Below are positions 9,203-19,854 of a stretch of DNA of 64,000 nt, in pieces (within the stretch, counting starts at the first letter, position 1; each line of letters opens with the position of its first letter). The stretch is from Notolepis coatsorum (lineage: Eukaryota; Chordata; Actinopteri; Aulopiformes; Paralepididae), in NCBI GenBank assembly GCA_963971535.1, contig OZ020601.1, forward strand, positions 18,540,767 through 18,604,766, given 5' to 3'. Below the pieces are notes generated by a model. The model saw only the letters and a program-made list of their open reading frames with translations, was not told the DNA's origin and did not search any database. A program made the translations under genes and the position numbers.

Positions 9203-11440
9203 GTCTGGAGAGGATGGACCCTTCTGTGGTTGATGCCATCCGGAATGTGCATGCTCCCTCCACTGTCGCGGTTTACGCGGGCAGATGGCGTGCGTTCCAA
9301 GAGTGGTGTAAGGGGGAGGGCTGGGACCCAGTCTCCTGCCCCCTGGGTGCTGTCCTGAGTTATCTCCAGTCTCTTCTTGATAGACTGTCGGCTTCGACGG
9401 TGAGGGTATATGCGGCAGCTATATCCTCCTATCATGAGGGTATTGAGGGGACTGTTTTGTTCAGCCACCCTCTTGTGAAGCGTTTCCTGCTTGGCGCTCG
9501 ACGCGTTAAGCCGGTGCAACGCTCCTTGGCTCCGGCTTGGGATCTTCAATTGGTCCTCGTCGGTTGTCCTTGGCCCCGTTTGAGCCGCTCGAGCAGGCGC
9601 CGTTGGGACAGCTGTCTTTCAAGACCGCGTTCCTACTGGCTGTCACTTCCGCTAAACGCGTAGGTGAGCTCTGTGCTCTCTCGGTACGTCCAGAGTGCCT
9701 GTCTTTTCGGGCCGATTGCGGTGCCACTCTGCGACCTAATCCTGCTTTTCGTGCCTAAAAATATCCGGAGTTCCTTCCTTCCCAGAGCTCATCCTAGAGG
9801 CTAATCTCTCCTGTTACAAAATGGCATCCAATGTAATAAAAAAAGTCAACCAACGAACTCGATTCTTGTACCGGATCTCCTCTCTGGTAAACAAGAACAC
9901 CCTGAAGACTCTGGCAGCAGCACTCATTCAGGGGTACTACGACTATGCTTGCACCTCATGGTACCAAAGCACCTCAAAGGCGCTAAAAACAAAATTACAA
10001 ACATCTCAAAACAAACTGGTCAGACTACTGCTTGACCTTACTCCTAGAACCCACCTCACCCCTGCCCACTTTGACAACCTAGGATGGCTTAGAGTAGACG
10101 ACAGAGTACAACAACTTGCAATGGGCCTGGTCTACAAGATACACTACACGACCAAGGTACCCATGTACATGTCAAAATACTTCCCAAAGGTCAGTGAATA
10201 CCACGATCACAACACCAGAGGGAGCTCCACAAATCATGTTAAACCCAGATTCGGCTCAAATAAGGGACTAAACACGTTTCGCAATTATGCCACATCAATG
10301 TGGAACGCCCTACCCAAAGCTGTAAAGGAATGTGGATCACTACCCACTTTCAAAACCTCTCTCAAGGGACACCTACGGGAGACTGCAATTCAACACTGGC
10401 CCCTGTAAATATCCTAACCCAACCCCCTCCAATGTACAGTCATTTACCTAGTATGGTTTTGTCAATAGTTCAATGTACAATTGTGTTTGTTTGTACAGTG
10501 TCTCCTCCCCCCCCCCCCTCAATGTACAGTGTTACTTGTTTATACAGTGTGCCCCCCGCCCCCCCCCCCCCCCCCCCAACCACCTCCAATGTAAATTACC
10601 CAGTATGGTTGTCAATATCCCAATGTACCCAACCCCCCCCACCCAACCTCCTCCAATGTACAGTTTCTACGTCAAATGTATATACTCCCTTTTCTTGACT
10701 CCTTCTGTATCACAAACAGTACTGTATTTGCAAATCTGGTATGTCATAAATGTATAGATGTAGCAGTACTGACTATCTGTATGTCATGTATGTCATATAT
10801 GTCTATATGAATTGAAAATGGGGGACCCTGATGGAAACAAGACAAACGTCTTTCTCAGGTCTGCATCCCCTTAACAATTGTATGTATTGAGCCGTACTGT
10901 ATTGTACCCATTCTGCAATCTGTTAAATAAAGTTTTCATTCATTCATTCATTCATTCATTCATTCATTCATTCATTCCCGGGATATTGTGGTTCAGGCGT
11001 TTCGTCCTCCTCCTCACGCCAGTGAGTTGGATGCGGCCCTTCACCTGTCATGTCCAGTCCGTGCTTTCGGAATTTACCTCAGCCGTACTCAGGACTTCAG
11101 GGTTACCGATCAGCTTTTTGTCTGTTACGGTGGGTCTAATGCTGGTAAGGCACTGTCGAAACAGCGCCTGTCCCATTGGTTGTGCGAGGGCATTACCCTC
11201 TGCTACACATTGGCTGGGCAGGATCCCCCTGGGGGCATCAGGGCGCACTCCACTCGTGGGGTGGCTGCCTCTGCCGCTCTCCTGGGTGGGGCCTCGGTGG
11301 AGGACATCTGTGCTGCAGCTTCATGGTCCTCCCCGGGCCCCTTTGTAAGGTTTTACCTCATGGACATGACCGGGGGTTCTGTCTCCCAGGCGGTTCTGGG
11401 GTCTGTGGCCTTCCCTGCTTCCCGTCCTTTGGTAGGGTAG
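9195..11440 (+). pseudogene. DIRS tyrosine recombinase, interrupted
   Basis: The N-terminal core-binding part runs from about 9210 (SVVDAIRNVHAPSTVAVYAG, WRAFQEWC). A frameshift near 9560 moves the reading to the frame with FKTAFLLAVTSAKRVGEL, which holds the first catalytic Arg. A further one-base change near 9750 precedes the LINE insertion. After it, the frame 10988-11440 has the rest of the catalytic core: IRAHSTRG (His87 and Arg90 of that frame), ASW (Trp113) and FYLMD with the nucleophile Tyr123. Intact, it would catalyse integration of a circular intermediate. The frameshifts and LINE make it inactive. Confidence 0.85.
9787..10976 (+). mobile_element. 5'-truncated LINE inside DIRS recombinase
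   Basis: The coding part (to 10408) encodes the C-terminal end of a LINE reverse transcriptase: RTRFLYRISSLVNKNTLKTL, then a block with NLGWLRVDDRVQQLAMGLVY, then FRNYATSMWNALPKAVKECG. The 3' UTR has C-rich runs and AATGTACAGT repeats. It ends TGCAATCTGTTAAATAAAG with an ATTC microsatellite tail of nine or so units. No clear target duplication was found, common for CR1/L2-type LINEs. The same tail occurs at 36859-37830, 791-846, 55430-55475 and 56470-56530. Confidence 0.85.
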
Positions 11441-11667
11441 CAGGAGTGTGTGGGTATGGGCCACAGTGTGTTAAGTCACACGTGGTTCCGCCTGTGCGGT
11501 GTGTTCAAGGGGTTCTAGTTCTCCCTTGTTCGCATTCAGGTGGAGTTGACTGCGCCCCCCCTTCATTAGGAAGGATGGGGTGACGGGGCTCCCCGCACCC
11601 CTTGATGTGGGCTTACGGGTCCTCAGGGGGTACATCTGTCGGGTCTCGCGTCCGCTCTACCCCATAT

Positions 11668-11785
11668 CTCAGTAGGGCTAGAGCGGGACGCGATGGCCAT
11701 ATACGATATATAACGATAGGTTATGTATATAACCTAGTTATATTAGTATTGGCCGAGCGTCCCGCTCTACGCGGCCCTGAGTTCC
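11668..11785. repeat. DIRS internal complementary region
   Basis: The first half (CTCAGTAGGGCTAGAGCGGG, then GCCATATACGATATATAAC) is complementary to the outer end of the left terminal repeat. The second half (ATAGGTTATGTATATAACCT, then GGCCGAGCGTCCCGCTC) is complementary to the outer end of the right terminal repeat. The two halves abut near 11718-11722. This circular-junction template is the hallmark of DIRS1-type elements. Confidence 0.85.
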
Positions 11786-11821
11786 CTTTTGAGGGATCTT
11801 TTGCCCACATACAAGATTTGG

Positions 11822-12023
11822 CGAGGAAGAGTGTGTTGGTGACCATAGTCATGGTTATATAGGCTACGCCTCCATAGGGGCGGGGCCCCATCAGATGTGG
11901 GTGCATTAAGTTGTTCGTATTGGAGTACAGTAGGTACTAGGAGATAAGGGGTATCTCAGTAGGGCTAGAGCGGGACGCTCGGCCAATACTAATATAACTA
12001 GGTTATATACATAACCTATCGTT
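11822..12023 (-). repeat. DIRS right inverted terminal repeat
   Basis: Reverse complement of the left repeat, from GTGTGTTGGTGACCATAGTC to CTCAGTAGGGCTAGAGCGGG. Its outermost part (CTCGGCCAATACTAATATAA to AACCTATCGTT) differs from the left end and matches the second half of the internal complementary region instead. Confidence 0.85.
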
Positions 12024-12455
12024 AATGTGTGGTAGTGAAAGGTTAACTTTCTGTTAGTGTGGTAGTGAAAGGTTAACTTTCTGTAGTGTGGTAGTGAAAG
12101 GTTACATTTTCTGTAGTGTGTTAGTGAAAGGTTAACCTTCTGTAGTGTGGTAGTGAAAGGTTAACCTTCTGTAGTGTGGTAGTGAAAGGTTAACCTTCTG
12201 TAGTGTGGTAGTGAAATGTTAACCTTCTGTAGTGTGGTAGTGAAATGTTAACCTTCTGTAGTGTGGTAGTGAAATGTTACCTTTCTGTTAGTGTGGTAGT
12301 GAAATGTTAACCTTCTGTAGTGTGGTAGTGAAAGGTTAACCTTCTGTAGTGTGGTAGTGAAAGGTTAACCTTATGTAGTGTGGTAGTGAAATGTTAACCT
12401 TCTGTAGTGTGGTAGTGAAAGGTTACCTTTCTGTTAGTGTGGTATGAACCTTATT
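12024..12455 (+). repeat. 29-bp minisatellite, forward array
   Basis: About 15 units of TAGTGTGGTAGTGAAAGGTT plus AACCTTCTG, with single-base variants such as AAATG for AAAGG and an occasional extra T. The array begins directly at the end of the DIRS element. Confidence 0.9.
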
Positions 12456-12640
12456 ATAGAATTATTATAGTGATGTCACACACGGGGGACAAAAACAATA
12501 CATCCGCTTTAATTCATCAATTAGCAGTGCTGTTGGAGCCAGGGACATGGCCTATCTAATGTACTGCCCATTGTATACATGTTTCACTCTTGGGTGTGTG
12601 TGGGCCGTGGGGTAGCCAGACAGGGAAGGAAATAACGAAT
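12456..12640. other. Spacer between minisatellite blocks
   Basis: About 185 bp of unique-looking sequence between the two minisatellite blocks. No feature recognised. Confidence 0.5.
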
Positions 12641-12995
12641 TAACCCTGTCACTACCACATTACAGAAGGTTAACCCTTTCACTACCACACTACAGACAGT
12701 TAACCCTTTCACTACCACACAACAGGATGTTAACCCTTTCGGTAACCTTCTGTAGTGTGGCAGTGAAAGGTTAACCTTCTATAGTGTGGTAGTGAAAGGT
12801 TAACCTTCTATAGTGTGGTAGTGAAAGGTTAGCCTTCTATAGTGTGGTAGTGAAAGGTTAACCTTCTGTAGTGTGGTAGTGAAAGGTTAACCTTCTGTAG
12901 TGTGGTAGTGAAAGGGTTAACCTTATGTAGTGTGGTAGTGAAAGGTTAACCTTCTGTAGTGTGGTAGTGAAAGGGTTAACCTTCTGTAGTGTTTA
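12641..12995. repeat. 29-bp minisatellite with orientation switch
   Basis: From 12641 to about 12743 the units are in reverse orientation (CTTTCACTACCACACTACAG). From 12745 they return to the forward orientation seen at 12024-12455, for about nine units. The switch falls at TTTCGGTAACC, so the two blocks face each other. Confidence 0.85.
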
Positions 12996-13227
12996 ATAAT
13001 ACATGGGAAGAAAGAGGTGCTAGAAAATAAATAATTACAATTTTATTTAGATTTGTTTATTTGCTAAACATGTTTTACTTAACATGATTCAAGGATGTTA
13101 CTGAAAAGATACATACTATGTCCAAGACAACAAATTGTAGCCTAATCATTCAGTAAGGTCATAGAAAAATATCTTGTTAATCCATAAAGGAACAAAATTG
13201 CTGTCAGTCTGAGCTTTTGAAGTCGCA
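12996..13227. other. A/T-rich stretch, nothing recognised
   Basis: No coding frame, no tandem structure and no recognised repeat end in this stretch. Confidence 0.4.
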
Positions 13228-13480
13228 GGGTGACCACCCAAAGTTCAAAGTCAAAGTCAACGTTATTGTCAATGTTCTATTGTGCAAGACATACAGAACG
13301 TTTCAATTAAGTTTCCCTCATTTTCCACAGTGTATAAAACAAAAAGATATAGACATAGTATAAACAACTAAAGTTAAAATGTAAGACACAATATACAAAC
13401 ACACTGCAAGGTATGTACATTGTACAACAATAAATTAGAATGTGTGTGTGTGTGCGCGCGTGCGTGCGTGCCCTCAGAGT
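13228..13480 (-). repeat. LINE 3' UTR fragment with CA/GT microsatellite
   Basis: On the minus strand the sequence ends ACTTTGACTTTGAACTTTGG, the short tandem tail typical of fish L2/Rex-type LINE 3' ends. A GT/GC alternating run lies at 13440-13472. Confidence 0.55.
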
Positions 13481-13526
13481 GACTGTCAGTAGTCCAATGC
13501 AAAGTGGTCTAATATGACGGGCTCAC

Positions 13527-13760
13527 CCCAAGCGACTGCGGCTCGCCACGCAGGAACATCCTCGTCATCTCGGACACTTTTAACGGGGCACCGACGGGTG
13601 GCGAGTAGAGAACTCTCGGGGTGACATTCGGGACCGGCAGCGGGACCGATATGTTGCCCTTGTCGTCCTGAGAGAACACCTGCGTCACCACGACCAGCCC
13701 GTTCGCAGCGGTGATAGAAGCGGACATGATCGACGGTGTTATTGTTGTTGATTGCAGAGA
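13527..13760 (-). CDS. MS4A-like first coding exon
   Basis: The minus strand has an acceptor (CCCCTTTAG, exon from 13760), a short 5' UTR, and ATG at 13725-13727. It encodes 67 residues beginning MSASITAANGLVVVTQVFSQ and continuing with NISVPLPVP, TPRVLYSPP and FLRGEPQSLG, then a GTGAGC donor. This cytoplasmic N-terminus, with an early VVVTQV block and a Pro-rich stretch ending RGEPxxLG immediately before TM1, matches fish MS4A proteins of the ms4a17 type as I know them. It joins in phase 0 to the TM1 exon at 4952-5053. The CDS part is 13527-13727. MS4A proteins act in the plasma membrane; some are ion-channel or receptor-associated. The exact family member cannot be fixed here. Confidence 0.82.
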
Positions 13761-13992
13761 CTAAAGGGGATTAAGAGGCATTTTAATACATCAATATTAT
13801 AAACGGTTTCAAGTAGGATATAGGCTACAATTCAACCCGGGGTCGAACAGGAACATGTTTATCGACATTGGTATAAAATTCTATGGGCTATTATTATCCA
13901 GCAAACTAATTAAGTAACATAAAAGCATATCCACCGATCGACATTCATTAATTAATGTGCTCCATAATAGATGTATTGGCATATTAACTTAC

Positions 13993-14040
13993 CTCTAAGT
14001 TCCGGGTATGTAGCCTAGACCTGTGATACAAATCAAGGAA
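13993..14040 (-). promoter_or_regulatory. Likely non-coding 5' exon of MS4A-like gene
   Basis: A strong donor, CTTAGAG followed by GTAAGTT, ends an exon at 13993 on the minus strand. It lies about 230 bp upstream of the acceptor at 13760, which precedes the start codon. This predicts a short untranslated first exon. Its upper limit and the transcription start are not visible. Confidence 0.45.
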
Positions 14041-14395
14041 GTGCTTCGTACTGTGTGTGCACAGGGTCCAGCTAAATCTTTTTGTTTATCATCAGAACTT
14101 CCTTGTACCATTTACGGGAACGAGAACTACTGGTGGCTGTTTGGGACCGGTATGCCACAGATAAAACATTTCCTAATATGGAAGTTATACACCTGGTGGT
14201 GTTATTTGCTCTGACTAATCTTTGTTGTAGGCTATGGAATCCTATTGGCAAAGCCTGTGTGAGCAAAGTACATGTTGTGAGATAAATTATGTGAGGGCAA
14301 TTGAAAAAAGAAAAAGACAAAACTACTGACTTTATTTTTGAGATTGCAGTTAAAGCATACAAAAAAGGAGAAACAAGTAATATTGGAATCCAGGA
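14041..14395. other. Upstream region of MS4A-like gene
   Basis: Short overlapping frames on both strands show no domain. The region lies immediately upstream of the predicted non-coding exon and may hold its promoter. No TATA-type element was convincing. Confidence 0.3.
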
Positions 14396-14565
14396 TGAGG
14401 CAGGTCTATAGATCTGTTATTTTAGCACACGATAAGGCAGGCCATACACACTATTTAGTACACGATAAGGCAGGCACACTAGATCTGTTATTTTAGTACA
14501 CGTTAAGGCAGGCCTATACACACTAGATCTGTTATTTTAGTACACGTTAAGGCAGGCCTATACAC
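14396..14565 (+). repeat. 46-bp minisatellite, left part
   Basis: Units of CTATACACACTAGATCTGTT ATTTTAGTACACGATAAGGC AGGC with deletions. The array is cut at 14565 by a hAT element and continues at 17053. Confidence 0.9.
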
Positions 14566-15135
14566 TAGGGCTGCCACCTTTGACCAGTAGAAATAAGGGA
14601 CACCTGTCACCGAGCGCGCGCATAGCGAAAATGGCCGGATTTTGTCACTATTTATTTTTTTTACTTTATTTCGGTTTTAGGGTTAGGGTTAGGGTTATGT
14701 TATTTAATTATTTTGGGGAGCCAGCACCCCAAACTCCTGAAATGCATAGAAATCTATGAAATCTAAATAAAACAATCTATGACATTTATATTAAAAAGAG
14801 CGAGCCCCCCAAACCCCTAAAATACATAGAAATCTATGCATTTTGGAACAGTTACTATATATAGTCAAGAAAGCATTTAGTCATACTTAAAGTTTAAAGT
14901 GCTTTATTTGCATTTAACATTGTTTAAATAAATTGGCTGAACTATAGCCTCAACTTGAGCATAATACTGTATGCATATAAAGTGCTGTAAAAACAAAGCC
15001 TGGGAACACTTTTACTGAAAGAGGACAATTTATATTACAATGAAACACTTGTGTGACCCAAATTAAAAGATTAATAAAAAATAAAGTGCAAAGAAGAGTA
15101 GGCTCCGGGCTGCCAGGGCAGGTAAATAGAAATAC

Positions 15136-15837
15136 TGTGAGGATTGGTCCATTACCACACGCTTCCAGGTACCAATTACCTCCACACACCTGAAGGGAGT
15201 TTCGAATCAGCTCGAAGGGAGCCCTTATATACTCAGGGTTTCTGAAGGTTCATTGTCGGGTCGTTTTGCTTACCTCCGCCTGCAGCTTGTTCCTCCCGTG
15301 TTGTTCTCCATCTGTTTCTCCAGTACGCCTTGGAATTCGCCGCTGTCGCCCCTCTCTGCTCCTGTGGACCCGCGCCCCGTATCTCACCTTGCCCCTTGGT
15401 GAGTTTTTGGAAGTGTATTTTTTGATGCTCTGTTTTTCCTCGTTTTTCCTGGACTCAAGATCTATCTGTTTTTTGTGTGTTTCGTTAACACTGAAGAGGT
15501 ATCGCCTTTGTTATTTCTGGACTCGGCTTTGTTACTGGACTGCCTCGTAATCCCTGCGTTTGATTGTTGACATTCCTCTTTTTCTCTGTTCCTCTCCGAG
15601 TGGATTGACAGTGAGCTGCAGAGCCGCAGAGCCAGAGGCCGCAGCGCCACAGAGCCTACTCTGCTCTGGGCCGAGCTGCAGAGCCGCAGAGCCTACTCTG
15701 CTCCAGGACATTCCCCCTGAATGCTTCATGTTGTTTTTTCGCTCTTTCTGTTTGAAAATAAATACGCCCTTAGTTTTTGGCTAACTCTGAACTACCTGTC
15801 TGTGTCGTGCTGTTGGGGTTGTTTACAAACCATAACA
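15136..15837 (+). mobile_element. Solo LTR inside hAT element
   Basis: A 702-bp sequence starts TGTGAGGATTGG and ends ACAAACCATAACA, flanked by 5-bp duplications AATAC at 15131-15135 and 15838-15842. It has a TATA-like CTTATATACT near 15225 and an AAATAAA signal near 15757, in plus orientation. Solo LTRs arise by recombination between the two LTRs. The family is probably Gypsy- or ERV-like and was not identified. Confidence 0.8.
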
Positions 15838-16473
15838 AATACTGACATCTAGTTAAAAACACAACCACGCCCACCATACCCGAGTTGCCATGTCTGTTTA
15901 TTTTCCGCAACTTTTGGACACACTTTTGCTTGTTTTTGTAGGTCGGCTGGCTCATTTCTCTCACTAAACTGGCAACCTTAATATACGGGACAAAGGGCGT
16001 CCCGTATCAGTTCAATACGGTACGCGTCTTCACACCTGTAGTTCGTTTGCTTTGTTCCGATTCAGGGAGACACAGGGACTATAATGATACAATGTTGCAC
16101 TTGTCCCTTAGTTCGTTTGTGTTCACACGGCTGTGTTAACAGCGGACCAAAACAAACGCACGCTCGAGCAAACTGTCACTCATTGGTCAGATTTTGGGGT
16201 GTGTCCCCCATCCCTAACCCTGAATCTCCGCATTACATTGAAATCGGGGAGGGGAGAGTGGGGGGAGCAAATTAATGAATGTGGATGAGAGCTGTGATGT
16301 AAGTGGTTGCAGATACGGCTGTGGGGGTGCTAGAGACATGATTGAATAGACTTGTATGCGCCAGAATCTCCTGAACACGGCGCGAGCCATTCCTAATCGA
16401 TCAGAACTAATTCGGCAGCGAAAAAGCCTGTTTTTAAGCAGAGCATCCCCCATGCACATGCGCAGATTGCCCA

Positions 16474-16752
16474 CGGATTGTGATGCAACGCACACCCGCT
16501 CTGGACTGTTCCATCAGAGGGGGGAGCTTCGGTGGCCAGTGTCCTTTCAGCCGAACAGGATAATGAAACAATGATCCCACTAAATGACCAGACGCGTCTT
16601 ATGGCGACATCTACAATTACCTCATTGAGTCTCCAGGTAGACTAATGTTTATATTTAAGTGCAGTGGTCTGTAGCCACTCACACTGGCCACCGAAGCTCC
16701 CCCCTCTGATGGAACAGTCCAGGGCGCGTGTGCGTTGCGTCATCATGCAGCG
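16474..16752. repeat. Inverted repeat pair with 130-bp spacer
   Basis: The block 16474-16545 containing GGACTGTTCCATCAGAGGGG is repeated in reverse complement at 16677-16752, with a few mismatches. It is internal to the hAT element and could form a cruciform. No product is implied. Confidence 0.65.
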
Positions 16753-17052
16753 TGTATACAGTACGGCAAGTGAGTTGTGTCGGTTTGTTAAATCCATTGC
16801 ATTCTCAGTGTACGAGTCGCGTCGGGTTCGTTTGGAAGTGCGCCGAGACCACCCTCTCTAGGTGGTCTCGGCCCGCTTGTTTTGTTCCGCAACAGAATGT
16901 GATTGCTGTGTTCATATATGCCCAACTGAACCGAAATAGGGGGTAAACGCTCCAGGTTTCGGAACACCAGCTCCAAACGAGCTAGGTGTGAAAACGCCCT
17001 AGTTTCCAATTACGGGACGATTCCGTATTTTAAGGGACGGGTGGTAACCCTA

Positions 17053-18320
17053 CTATACACACTAGATCTGTTATTTTAGTACACGATAAGGCAGACCTAT
17101 ACACACTAGATCTGTTATTTTAGTACACGATAAGGCAGACCTATACACACTAGATCTGTTATTTTAGTACACGATAAGGCATACCTATACACACTAGATC
17201 TGTTATTTTAGTACACGTTAAGGCAGGCCTATACACACTAGATCTGTTATTTTAGTACACGTTAAGGCAGGCACACTAGATCTTTTATTTTAGTACACGT
17301 TAAGGCAGGCCTATACACACTAGATCTGTTATTTTAGTACACGATAAGGCAGGCACACTAGATCTTTTATTTTAGTACATGTTAAGGCAGGCCTATACAC
17401 ACTAGATCTGTTATTTTAGTACACGATAAGGCAGACCTATACACACTAGATCTGTTATTTTAGTACACAATAAGGCAGACCTATACACACTAGATCTGTT
17501 ATTTTAGTACACGATAAGGCAGGCCTAAACACACTAGATCTGTTATTTTAGTACACGATAAGGCAGGTCTATACACACTAGATCTGTTATTTTAGTACAC
17601 GATAAGGCAGACCTATACACACTAGATCTGTTATTTTAGTACACGATAAGGCAGGCCTATACACACTAGATCTGTTATTTTAGTACACGATAAGGCAGAC
17701 CTATACACACTAGATCTGTTATTTTAGTACACGTTAAGGCAGGCCTATACACACTAGATCTGCTATTTTAGTACACGTTAAGGCAGGCACACTAGATCTG
17801 CTATTTTAGTACACGTTAAGGCAGGCCTATACACACTAGATCTGCTATTTTAGTACACGTTAAGGCAGACCTATACACACTAGATCTGCTATTTTAGTAC
17901 ACGTTAAGGCAGGCACACTAGATCTGTTATTTTAGTACACGTTAAGGCAGGCCTATACACACTAGATCTGCTATTTTAGTACACGTTAAGGCAGGCCTAT
18001 ACAGACTAGATCTGCTATTTTAGTACACGTTAAGGCAGGCCTATACACACTAGATCTGCTATTTTAGTACACGTTAAGGCAGGCCTATACACACTAGATC
18101 TGCTATTTTAGTACACGTTAAGGCAGGCCTATACAGACTAGATCTGCTATTTTAGTACACGATAAGGCAGACCTATACACACTAGATCTGTTATTTTAGT
18201 ACATGATAAGGCAGACCTATACACACTAGATCTGTTATTTTAGTACACGATAAGGCAGGACTATACACACTAGATCTGTTATTTTAGTACACGATAAGGC
18301 AGACCTATACACACTAGATT
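17053..18320 (+). repeat. 46-bp minisatellite, main array
   Basis: About 28 units of the same consensus as 14396-14565. Higher-order variation is visible: GTTATTTT versus GCTATTTT, and ACGATAAGG versus ACGTTAAGG variants occur in runs. Some units are shortened from GGCCTATACACACTAG to GGCACACTAG. Confidence 0.92.
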
Positions 18321-18916
18321 TGTTATTTCAATTGCATGTATTTCACATCAAATATTCTTTAATATTGTAGTTCTGTAATTTCCTCTTCACCGTAAACATT
18401 CAACATGGCGTGTCAACATTCGGGGAACCTGCAGGTTGAAACTGACATTGTCACGTTCCTGCAGCTCAGTGCCGGAATGAAGGAGCTATGAACTTGTGCT
18501 CACAGTGACTCCTCCTTTCGGGTGGGATTGTGATCCTGGACGCTTTTTCTTCTTCACTCCTGAAGAAGCAGTTTTGTATAGTTATGTTTACACCCCTGTG
18601 TGTGTATGTTTGTATTAACCCTTGTGTGTTCACGTCGGTATTAACCCTGTGTGTGTTCAGGTCTGTATTAACCCTGTGTGTTCAGGTCTGTATTATGTGT
18701 GCCGGTCTTTATTAACCCAAAAACACTGACACTTTGACAATAAACAAATGGAGGAGGAGCAATGGCAGCATTTGTCCAGTAGGTGGCAAAGATGGGGATG
18801 AGTGAGGAGCTGGGGAAAGTATGTGCAAAGGTGGGGGCTGTTCCTGAGTCCTTGGATGGACAGGAGCGGAGGGGGGAGCAGCAGGGGGAGTTTGGCCAGG
18901 GAACGGTGAACCGTTA
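18321..18916. other. No gene recognised; short CTGTGTGTTCAGG repeats
   Basis: Four or five imperfect units around TGTATTAACCCTGTGTGTTC lie at 18600-18715. Two short frames at 18530-18715 and 18783-19052 cross tandem repeats and are not credible genes. Confidence 0.5.
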
Positions 18917-19370
18917 CAGTTATAGACAGAACAGCACCCCCACTCAAAATACTGGAGCCTGGGTTATAGACAGAACAGCCACTGAAAATACTGGAGCTTG
19001 TGTTATAGACAGAACAGCACCCCCACTCAAAATACTGGAGCCTGGGTTATAGACAGAACAGCACCCCCACTCAAAATACTGGAGCCTGGGTTATAGACAG
19101 AACAGCACCCCCACTCAAAATACTGGAGCCTGGGTAATAGACAGAACAGCCACTCAAAATACTGGAGCCTGGGTTATAGACAGAACAGCACCCCCACTCA
19201 AAATACTGGAGCCTGGGTTATAGACAGAACAGCCACTCAAAATACTGGAGCCTGGGTTATAGACAGAACAGCACCCCCACTCAAAATACTGGAGCCTGGG
19301 TTATAGACAGAACAGCACCCCCACTCAAAATACTGGAGCCTGGGTAATAGACAGAACAGTTACATGCTTC
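18917..19370 (+). repeat. 44-bp minisatellite
   Basis: About 10 units of TATAGACAGAACAGCACCCC CACTCAAAATACTGGAGCCT GGGT, with variants lacking the CACCCC block. Two further degenerate units lie at 19585-19660 after a 200-bp unrelated insert. Confidence 0.9.
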
Positions 19371-19697
19371 TTGCGACCCCGGAAGTATGGTACTTCTGTA
19401 TAGCAACCCGCGTCGTCAATACAAACAATCGAGCCCAACGGCGCGCACATACGAGACACGAACGAGACACAAAACAGACGAGTAACATATAACAAACACC
19501 GTAAAGAGTAATATACATATTGATCTGTTATTGAACCGCTTCTTACACTTTTAGTCAGTCAGTCACACCTGCTGCTGACAGGCTTGGGTAATAGACAGAA
19601 CAGCACCCCCATTCAAAATACTGGAGCCTGGGTTATAAACAGAACAGCACTCCCACTAAAAATACCATCCCACGAGCCTGCTGCTCCCACACAGAGT

Positions 19698-19854
19698 TGG
19701 ACTGAATGAATGAATGAATGACTTTATTTGACAATATAAAAAATAAACATGTGACAGAAGAGCACAGTCAGGATATACTGCCAAGGATGAAACACAAAAA
19801 AGCTCAGAGCTTATTTCCATTGTGGTCCTTGTAGGGGGGTGGGGGAGTGTGATT
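19698..19854 (-). repeat. LINE 3' end with ATTC tail
   Basis: On the minus strand the sequence ends TGTCAAATAAAGTCATTCATTCATTC, a polyadenylation signal followed by a tetranucleotide tail. The hAT element at 19855 interrupts or abuts it. Confidence 0.55.

Larger units (their letters stand above)
5186..12023 (+). mobile_element. DIRS-type tyrosine-recombinase retrotransposon, decayed
   Basis: Complete DIRS layout. The left inverted terminal repeat is about 5186-5370, followed by gag-like frames, RT/RNase H, a methyltransferase-like domain and a tyrosine recombinase. An internal complementary region is at 11668-11785 and the right inverted terminal repeat at 11822-12023. DIRS elements integrate by tyrosine recombinase and make no target duplication; none is seen here. 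Two later insertions, a hAT element at 6869-7642 and a LINE tail at about 9787-10976, break the RT and recombinase. Frameshifts add to this, so the copy is dead. Without the insertions it would be about 4.9 kb. It sits in intron 1 of the MS4A-like gene, antisense to it, bordered on both sides by the 29-bp minisatellite. Confidence 0.88.
14566..17052. mobile_element. Non-autonomous hAT element splitting minisatellite
   Basis: The left end is TAGGGCTGCCACC. The right end on the minus strand is TAGGGTTACCACCCGTCCCT. Perfect 8-bp duplications CTATACAC lie at 14558-14565 and 17053-17060. The TAGGGTTGCCA-type terminus is common among fish hAT elements. The 2487-bp interior contains a solo LTR (15136-15837), a 70-bp inverted repeat (16474-16545 and 16677-16752), three tandem TTAGGG units near 14676-14696 and no transposase. 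Confidence 0.9.

Noticed and set aside
14676..14697. Three TTAGGG units, possible interstitial telomere
   Set aside because: Only about three units, internal to a hAT element that has its own duplications. Too short to mark a fusion or telomere.
17053..18320. CRISPR-like regular array
   Set aside because: Units are contiguous with no unique spacers. It is a minisatellite in a eukaryotic genome.
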